Assembly: GCA_007136055.1 (NCBI GenBank)
Contig: SLHT01000126.1
Location: forward strand, 1 to 12,331
DNA length: 12,331 nt
From: Syntrophomonadaceae bacterium
GTDB lineage: Bacteria > Bacillota > Dethiobacteria > DTU022
Reading direction: 5' to 3'
Position 1 is the stretch's first letter, and every line of letters begins with the position of its first letter. This document shows, in pieces, positions 7,370 to 12,331 of the stretch. A program made the translations under genes and the position numbers. A model generated the notes under the pieces. That model was not told the DNA's origin and ran no database searches. It was given only the letters and a program-made list of their open reading frames with translations.

Positions 7370-8692
7370 TCATTCAGGCTCAGAACGACGGACGATAACC
7401 CTGACACCTTCTACCCTGTCAACGATAAGCTTTTCACCTTCGGGGATAAATGAACCTTCACTGACCACATCAACACGCCGACCATCAATTATTGCCGCTC
7501 CTGAAGGACGCAGAGAAGTAGCAGCCATGCCTTCTTTACCAGCCAGATCTTTTTGATCAAGAGGTGCTACATAACCTAAATCAGCAGTTTCTTGCTCAGA
7601 AAGGATTATATGACGAAGGGCCCCGCGCCGGGAAAAGTAGCGAAAGGTAAAAACCGCAAATAGTGCGGAAAGAACCATGGCTATGAGCAGCATGACCATC
7701 CCGGTCTGTACTGAAACAGCTGCCAGAACAATAGATGCCAGAGTAGAAATTAAACCTGCGACACCGAAGACACCTAAACCGGGCATAAATGCCTCTACCA
7801 GTATAAGGGCAATGCCGAAAACAAACAGGATTAAGACCCAATATTCAGCCATACCGGCAGCGATATTGCCTCCAAAGTAAAGAGCAAAAGCAGCCATACT
7901 GAGGATACCGGCCGCACCGAAACCGGCGCTGAGCACCTCGAGAACGAGGCCACCGATGCCGATCATCAACAACAGTGTGCCCACAAATGGATTAGTGGTC
8001 CAGCTGACAAGAGTATCGGTAGCCCGCGCATCAAAATAGTGCAGTTCAGCTTCTGCCATCTCGACCATTTGTAATAACTCGGCAATGTCTGCTACGATCC
8101 CTTCGCAGTAACCGACCTCAATAGCTTCCCGGGCTGTAAGGGTCAATAAAACGCCTTCTTCAACGAGACCATCAATGGCAATATCCCGGCGCACCATGGC
8201 TGAAGCTATTTGCGGATCCCTTCCACCCCGCTCAGCCATACCAGCCATCTCTTTTTCCCAAAATGAAAGGGATTTTTCATCAACTTCACCCATCCCCAGT
8301 AAACGTGGCTCGGCAGCGCCAATTGTGCTGCCCGCCACCATGTATATCCCATCAGCAGCCAGGGCCAGGTAAGCGCCTGCCGAAATTGCATTGGGACGGA
8401 CAAAAGCATAAATCGGTTTGTTGTAATCATCCATCAGACGCCTGAGAGTTTCTGCAGCATTAATATAGCCGCCCGGCGTGTCAAATTCAATAATCACTGC
8501 TGCAGCATTAATGCTTTCTGCCTCGTTAAAAGCATAGGCAACATAACTGCTCGTACCGGGGTCAATAGTCCCCTCGATCTTAATTACTGCAACAGACCGG
8601 CTATCAGTTGTTCCTTCACCGATTGGGATGACAAGAACCATTCCGCCAACCAGGCAGATTATCCATATATACAGACGTTTATAAAATGGCAA
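7370..8692 (-). CDS. nfeD: Long-form NfeD membrane serine protease (YqeZ type)
   Basis: A 440-residue membrane protein. Domains in order: an N-terminal signal/anchor helix (about 7-24); a ClpP/SppA-like serine protease domain (about 33-200); several membrane helices (about 235-350); and a C-terminal OB-fold NfeD domain (about 383-437). The Ser-Lys dyad appears intact: S104 in NAISAGAY and K140 in VDEKSLSF. These align by eye with the catalytic S and K of the archaeal stomatin-specific protease 1510-N. Long NfeD proteins cleave or partner stomatin/flotillin proteins, and floA follows directly. The start is TTG, with GGGGAG 7 nt upstream (8705-8700). The stop is a TGA at 7372-7370. Confidence 0.93.
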   Translation of the reverse strand: MPFYKRLYIWIICLVGGMVLVIPIGEGTTDSRSVAVIKIEGTIDPGTSSYVAYAFNEAESINAAAVIIEFDTPGGYINAAETLRRLMDDYNKPIYAFVRPNAISAGAYLALAADGIYMVAGSTIGAAEPRLLGMGEVDEKSLSFWEKEMAGMAERGGRDPQIASAMVRRDIAIDGLVEEGVLLTLTAREAIEVGYCEGIVADIAELLQMVEMAEAELHYFDARATDTLVSWTTNPFVGTLLLMIGIGGLVLEVLSAGFGAAGILSMAAFALYFGGNIAAGMAEYWVLILFVFGIALILVEAFMPGLGVFGVAGLISTLASIVLAAVSVQTGMVMLLIAMVLSALFAVFTFRYFSRRGALRHIILSEQETADLGYVAPLDQKDLAGKEGMAATSLRPSGAAIIDGRRVDVVSEGSFIPEGEKLIVDRVEGVRVIVRRSEPE

Positions 8693-8707
8693 TCCGGGGC
8701 TCCCCTT

Positions 8708-8739
8708 ATATAAAAGCCCAGCCTTGCAGGCCGGACTTT
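8708..8739 (-). terminator. Probable intrinsic terminator/attenuator between yqeY and nfeD
   Basis: Minus-strand RNA would form an 11-bp stem (8739-8729 with 8723-8713, including two G-U wobbles) around a 5-nt UGCAA loop, followed by UUUUAUAU. The hairpin begins at the yqeY stop codon. The U-tract is short and broken, so partial termination is likely. It would reduce expression of nfeD and later genes relative to hit-rpsU-yqeY. Confidence 0.55.
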
Positions 8740-9191
8740 CATTTCAGATTATTTTCGACAAGTTGTCGCAATTTGCCGCCATCGGCTTTTCCCTTAACAC
8801 GAGACATGAGCAGACTCATCACTTTTCCCACTTCACGTTTTGATTCTGCCCCACTTTCAGTTATAGCCTCACAAACCATTTCCGCCAAATCTTCATCGGA
8901 AAGCTGTTCAGGAAGATATTTACTCAAGATCTCTATCTCTTTTTTCAGGTCATTAACAAGATCCTGACGTCCAGACTTTTCATAATCTGTTAAAGCGTCT
9001 TTTCTCTTTTTTACTTCACGGGTCAAAATGTCCAGCTCTTCTTTAGGATCAAGAGGGGCGTTTTTCGCAATAGCGCCGTTTTGCAGCTCAGCCCGCAGAA
9101 TGCGAATTGCCGAGAGGCGAAAAGGTTCTTTAGCCTTCATCGCTTCTTTTTGATCAGTTAACAGTTTCTCTGCTAATGTGCTCTCAGCCAT
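8739..9191 (-). CDS. yqeY: YqeY family protein (GatB/YqeY domain)
   Basis: A 150-residue cytosolic all-helical protein, the usual length for YqeY. Recognisable are the N-terminal KEPFRLSAIRILRAELQN-type helix (about 22-38), the middle DYEKSGRQDLVNDLKKEIEI (about 69-88), YLPEQLSDEDL (about 91-101), and the C-terminal GKVMSLLMSRVKGKADGGKL tail typical of GatB/YqeY. The C-terminal part is homologous to the tRNA-binding tail of the amidotransferase subunit GatB. The function of free-standing YqeY is not established, but its steady partnership with rpsU suggests a translation role. The ATG lies 27 nt after rpsU, with GGGGGTG about 9 nt upstream. Confidence 0.95.
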   Translation of the reverse strand: MAESTLAEKLLTDQKEAMKAKEPFRLSAIRILRAELQNGAIAKNAPLDPKEELDILTREVKKRKDALTDYEKSGRQDLVNDLKKEIEILSKYLPEQLSDEDLAEMVCEAITESGAESKREVGKVMSLLMSRVKGKADGGKLRQLVENNLK

Positions 9192-9218
9192 AAGAAGCGC
9201 ACCCCCGTCGGATTAAGC

Positions 9219-9392
9219 TTAGCGGCGCCGTTTGCGCGCAGCATCAGCTTTTTTCTTGCGACGTACGCTCGGCTTCTCATAATGCTCACGCCGCCGGGCC
9301 TCGGATAAAACGCCGGCACGAGCGCACTGTTTTTTAAACCTCTTCAGAGCCTTATCAAGGTTCTCATTTTTACCGATTTTTACTTCAGTCAT
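9219..9392 (-). CDS. rpsU: 30S ribosomal protein S21 (bS21)
   Basis: A 57-residue, highly basic protein of normal S21 length. It starts MTEVKIGKNENLDKALKRFK and carries the conserved helix ending in the arginine/lysine-rich tail (RRKKKADAARKRRR). S21 sits in the 30S platform near the anti-Shine-Dalgarno region and assists initiation. The ATG at 9392 is chosen over an in-frame ATG 15 codons earlier, because the GGAG...GGGGGG purine tract is directly upstream and the N-terminus matches the family. The gene is 51 nt after hit and 27 nt before yqeY; rpsU-yqeY is the standard Firmicutes pair. Confidence 0.97.
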   Translation of the reverse strand: MTEVKIGKNENLDKALKRFKKQCARAGVLSEARRREHYEKPSVRRKKKADAARKRRR

Positions 9393-9398
9393 AATTTT

Positions 9399-9410
9399 CC
9401 CCCCTCTCCT
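9399..9410 (-). promoter_or_regulatory. Purine-rich ribosome binding site of rpsU
   Basis: Minus strand AGGAGAGGGGGG ending 6 nt before the ATG at 9392. The doubled, G-heavy Shine-Dalgarno fixes the short S21 start and suggests strong translation. Confidence 0.75.
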
Positions 9411-9443
9411 AAAAACCGCTGCCTGAGGGCATAACAAAATAAT

Positions 9444-9806
9444 CTAGGCATCTTTACCCTTGGCTATGGCTTGCAACAAAGGTCTTCCTCCCAGGAGGTG
9501 GAGGTGAAGGTGAAAAACGATCTGGCCTGCATCGGCGCCACAATTGATAACCACCCGGTAACCTTTCTTGTCCACTTTAAAATCCCTGGCTACCTGATTC
9601 GCTACCGAATGCATGTGGCCGATTAAAGCTTCGTCGTCGGTTTCAAGATCCAGCAGAGTCGGGATATGCTTGTGCGGGACGATCAGTATATGAACGGGAG
9701 CAGCCGGGTTTATATCTTTAAAAGCAACGACTTTTTCGTCTTCATATACTATATCCGCATCAAGTTCCCGGTTAATAATCTTGCAAAAAATGCAATCTGC
9801 AGACAT
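9444..9806 (-). CDS. HIT-family nucleotide hydrolase (HinT-like)
   Basis: A 120-residue soluble protein of the HIT superfamily, close to HinT length (about 110-120). The histidine triad H99-L-H101-L-H103-L-L is intact within GQIVFHLHLHLLGGR. The N-terminal CIFCKI (C5, C8) and the block KDINPAAPVHILIVPHKH (about 30-47) are characteristic. HinT proteins hydrolyse purine nucleoside phosphoramidates and adenylylated lysine; the physiological substrate is unknown. It is the first gene of the leftward operon, with AGGAGG 7 nt before the ATG. The predicted transcript start is only about 14 nt upstream of the ATG, so the leader is very short and offers no room for a riboswitch. Confidence 0.95.
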   Translation of the reverse strand: MSADCIFCKIINRELDADIVYEDEKVVAFKDINPAAPVHILIVPHKHIPTLLDLETDDEALIGHMHSVANQVARDFKVDKKGYRVVINCGADAGQIVFHLHLHLLGGRPLLQAIAKGKDA

Positions 9807-9826
9807 TTAAATTCCTCCTGCCCGAT

Positions 9827-9855
9827 ATTATAACACAGCCATCTGAAGCAATCAA
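9827..9855 (-). promoter_or_regulatory. Sigma-A-type promoter of the leftward operon
   Basis: On the minus strand, TTGATT (-35, 9855-9850), a 17-nt spacer and TATAAT (-10, 9832-9827), with an extended -10 TG one base before it. Predicted transcription starts near 9820, giving a leader that is essentially just the Shine-Dalgarno of the HIT gene. Confidence 0.75.
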
Positions 9856-9876
9856 AAGGATTGCCCTTCTGTGTTA
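9831..9876. repeat. Inverted repeat over the leftward promoter (candidate operator)
   Basis: TAACACAG (9831-9838) and CTGTGTTA (9869-9876) are perfect 8-bp arms. An inner dyad, GCAATC (9848-9853) and GATTGC (9859-9864), lies between them. The dyad spans the spacer and -35 of the leftward promoter. It lacks a T-run, so an intrinsic terminator is unlikely. A related TTACACAG sits at 9931-9938, on the -35 of the divergent promoter. Confidence 0.4.
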
Positions 9877-9929
9877 GTAGTATTTACTTCGATAAAAGAT
9901 GCCCCTTTACCTTTTTGAAGAGAAATATT

Positions 9930-9958
9930 TTTACACAGCGCCGTTGTTAAGCTATAAT
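9930..9958 (+). promoter_or_regulatory. Sigma-A-type promoter of mnmH
   Basis: TTTACA (9930-9935), a 17-nt spacer, and a perfect TATAAT (9953-9958). Transcription is predicted to start near 9965, about 18-27 nt before the possible start codons of mnmH. Confidence 0.75.
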
Positions 9959-9982
9959 TGAATTAGAGATTCAAGGAAAAGA

Positions 9983-11071
9983 GTGTTAACAATGGAAATT
10001 GAGATTGGGGAAGCGCTTGAGCGTTCAGACCTGTTGTTTATTGATGTCCGCTCACCCGATGAATACAAAGAGGCTTCTATTCCGGGTGCGGTTAATATAC
10101 CCCTGTTTGATAATCGGGAACACCGCCAGGTGGGAATAATATTTCATCAACTCGGGGAAACCGAAGCCCGCCGGGCAGCCCTGGAAATTGTAGCGCCTAA
10201 ACTAACCAGCCTTGTTGATAAGATTGTTAAAACCAGCGGCACGAAGACTCCCCTTCTTTACTGCCGACAAGGTGGCATGCGCAGTTTAAGCCTCTATGAA
10301 GTCCTGAGGCTTACAGGAATCACTGCTCTGAGGCTGAAAAAAGGATATAAAGCTTACCGCAGCTATATCAACAAAAAACTGGCCTCCTACGTTTTAAACA
10401 GCAAGCTCTTTGTCCTGCATGGATTAACCGGGGTCGGCAAAACAGCTGTGCTTAAAATATTGGCGGAAAGAGGATACCCCATTATTGACCTTGAAGGCCT
10501 GGCCAATCACCGTGGTTCCGTCTTCGGCACGATAGGCCTTTATGGCAAACGCTCTCAAAAAGACTTCGATGCCCTGCTTCTGCAGGAACTGGACCGTTTT
10601 TCTGGTAAAGAATTTTTATTCATTGAAGGTGAAGGCCGCAGAATCGGCGATATATACCTGCCACTTTTCCTGACTAAGGCAATGGATTGCGGCTATCAGA
10701 TTCTTTTGACAGCCCCGCTGGAAACCAGGGTCAACCGTATTATAGAAACATATATTCCCACAGTTATAAATGATCATTTGCGGCAAGAACTAAAAGCAGC
10801 CCTGGAGTCTTTAAGAAAGCGGTTGGGCAATAAGAAAACCGAACAATTGCATCTTATGCTTAATAAAGGCGATTACCGCAACATCGCCAGAATTATGTGT
10901 ACCGATTACTACGACCTTCTTTACAACGACTCGAAGCATGAGTACTCGCAATTTGATGGAATTGTTGATGCAGAAAACCCGGAATTCGCAGCAGATAAAA
11001 TCATTGTATTAACTGAAAGGATAATTCCGGCAGGTAACCATAATAGGGTCGCAGTTTACCAGAATATTTAA
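9983..11071 (+). CDS. mnmH: tRNA 2-selenouridine synthase (SelU/MnmH)
   Basis: A 362-residue, full-length enzyme that replaces sulfur with selenium (via geranylated 2-thiouridine) at the wobble uridine of Lys, Glu and Gln tRNAs, using selenophosphate. The N-terminal rhodanese domain (about 5-130) has IDVRSPDEYKEASIPGAVNI and the catalytic C94 in YCRQGGMRS. The second domain has a P-loop, GLTGVGKT (147-154), followed by the family hallmark IIDLEGLANHRGSVFG and a GRRIG motif. The latter is usually preceded by ESE/DES but here by EGEG, a mild deviation. The start is either GTG at 9983 (AAGGA 5 nt upstream) or ATG at 9992, three residues later; spacing favours GTG. It is transcribed divergently from the hit operon and is not beside selD in this window. 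Confidence 0.93.
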   Translation: MLTMEIEIGEALERSDLLFIDVRSPDEYKEASIPGAVNIPLFDNREHRQVGIIFHQLGETEARRAALEIVAPKLTSLVDKIVKTSGTKTPLLYCRQGGMRSLSLYEVLRLTGITALRLKKGYKAYRSYINKKLASYVLNSKLFVLHGLTGVGKTAVLKILAERGYPIIDLEGLANHRGSVFGTIGLYGKRSQKDFDALLLQELDRFSGKEFLFIEGEGRRIGDIYLPLFLTKAMDCGYQILLTAPLETRVNRIIETYIPTVINDHLRQELKAALESLRKRLGNKKTEQLHLMLNKGDYRNIARIMCTDYYDLLYNDSKHEYSQFDGIVDAENPEFAADKIIVLTERIIPAGNHNRVAVYQNI

Positions 11072-11097
11072 TATATTTGATTTTCTGCAAGAAAGTG

Positions 11098-11127
11098 TTG
11101 CACAAACCATCTCATAAGCTATATAAT
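11098..11127 (+). promoter_or_regulatory. Promoter of the YlbF-family/HAD gene pair
   Basis: TTGCAC (11098-11103), an 18-nt spacer and TATAAT (11122-11127) in the 91-nt gap after mnmH. AAGGAG (11147-11152) lies 10 nt before the next ATG. I see no terminator hairpin after mnmH, so read-through is possible as well. Confidence 0.65.
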
Positions 11128-11162
11128 CATTTATAGTAATAATAATAAGGAGTGTTATTGTT

Positions 11163-11552
11163 ATGAATCCTTACGATGCAGCACACGCTCTAGCCAAGGC
11201 TTTGCGTGAATCACCCGAATTTAAAGAAATGAAAGAAGCCCAAGAGGCAGTTAAAGCCGACATTTCTGCAAAAGAAATGCTTCTTGACTTCCGCAAGGAA
11301 CAGTTTAGCATTCATAAACAACAGCTCTCAGGTGTAGAAGTTTCCCAGGAACAAAAAGAAAAACTCGAAAAATTATTTGATGTAGTAAACATGAATACGC
11401 TCATCAAGCGGCTTCTGAATGCAGAATACAAAGTATCGGTCATGTTACAGGACATTCAAAAAATAATCAGCGACGCCAACAAGGAAATCTACGACGAGGA
11501 ACTAATAAACACGACCGAAGACTTATTAAGCGAACAGGAATATGAACAATAA
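11163..11552 (+). CDS. YlbF/YmcA family protein
   Basis: A 129-residue soluble, almost entirely helical protein matching the Com_YlbF family: an N-terminal AHALAKALRESPEFKEMKEA helix (about 7-26), a central LLDFRKEQFSIHKQQL segment, and a second helical hairpin (about 60-105), then an acidic tail. In B. subtilis YlbF and YmcA form the Y-complex with YaaT, which binds RNase Y and affects mRNA processing, competence and sporulation. Whether this is the YlbF or YmcA counterpart, or another paralogue, cannot be told by eye. It has its own promoter and AAGGAG, and its last 11 bp overlap the HAD gene, implying coupled translation. Confidence 0.85.
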   Translation: MNPYDAAHALAKALRESPEFKEMKEAQEAVKADISAKEMLLDFRKEQFSIHKQQLSGVEVSQEQKEKLEKLFDVVNMNTLIKRLLNAEYKVSVMLQDIQKIISDANKEIYDEELINTTEDLLSEQEYEQ

Positions 11553-12267
11553 AGAAAACAGCTATAAAGCGCTTCTGCTTGATTTAGACGGAACCCTGCT
11601 CGATCTACAAATAGACCAGTTCATTGCAGCGTATATCGAAGCCCTTGCGAAAAAGTTTAACGGTTACATTAAGCAGGAAGATTTCGCCAGGCATCTTTTC
11701 GGGGCAACCAGGGTCATGGTAGCCAATGAAGACCCCACCAAAATAAATGAAATAGTTTTCTACGAAGAGTTTTGCCGGCGCACAAATCAATACTATGATC
11801 TGATCAAGCCGATTATCGATGATTTTTACCGCCGTGACTTTGCGCACTTAAGCTGCTGGGGCAGGAAACACCCTTATTCCCGGCCGGTTGTGGAAGCAGC
11901 AAAAAGTAAAAACCTGGCTTTAATTTTAGCTACAAACCCAATCTTCCCTGCTGCGCCAATACAGCAGCGCCTGGCCTGGAGCGGTCTGGACGAAAAAGAT
12001 TTTCAGTTAATTACAACCATGGAAAATATGCACTTTTGTAAGCCAAAAAAGGAATACTACTTGGAAATTGCCCGAAAAACCGGGTTTGCACCTGAGCAGT
12101 GCCTTATGGCCGGCAATGATACCGTAGAAGATCTCAGCGCTTCAAAAGCCGGGATGGTTACCTTTCTGGTTGAAGATTTCATTCTCCAAAGAGGTGAAGA
12201 AGAGCCCGTCTGCGACTACCGCGGAAGTCTGCAAGATCTGGCAGGGTTTATCGAGCAGTTAAGTTAA
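11542..12267 (+). CDS. HAD-superfamily hydrolase, substrate unknown
   Basis: A 241-residue HAD phosphohydrolase with all four motifs visible. Motif I is D14-L-D16-G-T-L-L (nucleophile and acid/base), motif II is T131 in LATNP, motif III is a lysine in CKPKKEYY (K167 or K169), and motif IV is GND193-TVED197. The alpha-helical cap between motifs I and II (about 20-110) places it with C1-type phosphatases, such as phosphoglycolate- or nucleotidase-like enzymes, but the substrate is not readable. The ATG overlaps the preceding stop by 11 bp, with AGGAA unusually close (3-4 nt), consistent with re-initiation after the YlbF-family gene. A long hairpin follows the stop at once. Confidence 0.9.
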   Translation: MNNKENSYKALLLDLDGTLLDLQIDQFIAAYIEALAKKFNGYIKQEDFARHLFGATRVMVANEDPTKINEIVFYEEFCRRTNQYYDLIKPIIDDFYRRDFAHLSCWGRKHPYSRPVVEAAKSKNLALILATNPIFPAAPIQQRLAWSGLDEKDFQLITTMENMHFCKPKKEYYLEIARKTGFAPEQCLMAGNDTVEDLSASKAGMVTFLVEDFILQRGEEEPVCDYRGSLQDLAGFIEQLS

Positions 12268-12271
12268 ATTA

Positions 12272-12328
12272 TAATTAATCAAGAATGCTGTCCTGTTGAA
12301 TCTACAGGACAGCATTCTTGATTAATTA
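12272..12328. terminator. Perfect 25-bp inverted repeat, probable bidirectional terminator
   Basis: The arms 12272-12296 and 12304-12328 are exact reverse complements around a 7-nt TGAATCT loop, starting 4 nt after the HAD stop. The core is moderately GC (ATGCTGTCCTGT) and the base of the stem is AT-rich (TTGATTAATTA on the 3' side). That can act as the U-rich release tract in either direction, although there is no clean T-run. Position and shape favour a terminator; its length and perfection also allow a palindromic repeat element. The window ends 3 bp later. Confidence 0.65.
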
Positions 12329-12331
12329 CTG

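Noticed and set aside
9393..9437. S21 starting 15 codons earlier at 9437
   Set aside because: The extra residues include the translated Shine-Dalgarno itself and do not match S21.
9393..9443. Small hairpin (TGCC-CTCA-GGCA) between the HIT gene and rpsU as a terminator
   Set aside because: The stem is only 4 bp, too weak to terminate, although a short T-run follows a few bases later.
9848..9864. GCAATC...GATTGC hairpin as an intrinsic terminator
   Set aside because: The stem is 6 bp with no T-run and lies upstream of both genes on the promoter. An operator is the likelier reading.
1..12331. Defence island, CRISPR, toxin-antitoxin or mobile-element system
   Set aside because: No direct-repeat arrays, transposase, integrase or toxin-like genes were seen. 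All genes but two (the DUF881 protein and the 153-residue protein) belong to families with at least a broadly known role.

Overview
The window is a piece of a low-to-mid GC Firmicutes (Clostridia-like) chromosome. Three things point that way: the gene order hit-rpsU-yqeY-nfeD-floA-(small gene)-phoH-pgpH-ybeY-dgkA-(DUF881)-cdd matches the B. subtilis yqeY-to-cdd cluster; Shine-Dalgarno sequences are strong and purine-rich; and TTG/GTG starts are used freely. The species cannot be read from the sequence. The stand-alone tRNA 2-selenouridine synthase gene suggests a selenium-using anaerobe, which is inference.

Positions 1-9806 (minus strand, reading right to left) hold one long run of twelve tightly packed genes. 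Its promoter lies at 9827-9855. The order is a HIT-family hydrolase, ribosomal protein S21, YqeY, a probable attenuating terminator, the membrane pair NfeD and flotillin-like FloA, a 153-residue membrane-anchored protein of unknown function, PhoH (with its own internal promoter and palindromic operator-like sequence), a seven-transmembrane HD phosphohydrolase of the PgpH/YqfF type, the rRNA endonuclease YbeY, DgkA, a membrane-anchored DUF881 protein, and a cytidine deaminase whose frame stays open to the window edge. The genes combine ribosome and RNA maturation (S21, PhoH, YbeY), membrane organisation and lipid recycling (NfeD, FloA, DgkA), probable c-di-AMP turnover (PgpH) and pyrimidine salvage (Cdd).

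Positions 9807-9982 form a divergent intergenic region with two good sigma-A-type promoters, one each way. Between and around them are three copies of an 8-bp motif (TWACACAG), two of them arranged as a dyad over the leftward promoter.

Positions 9983-12267 (plus strand) hold mnmH/selU, then a separately promoted pair: a YlbF/YmcA-family protein and a HAD hydrolase that overlap by 11 bp. The window ends in a perfect 25-bp inverted repeat, probably a terminator.

I found no CRISPR array, mobile element, defence island or toxin-antitoxin pair; this is mostly housekeeping DNA. The points most worth a second look are the apparent in-frame fusion of cytidine deaminase to a TrmO-like tRNA methyltransferase domain, the enlarged DUF881 protein next to it, the unknown small membrane protein where yqfB-yqfC-yqfD sit in B. 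subtilis, and the palindromic promoter of phoH.
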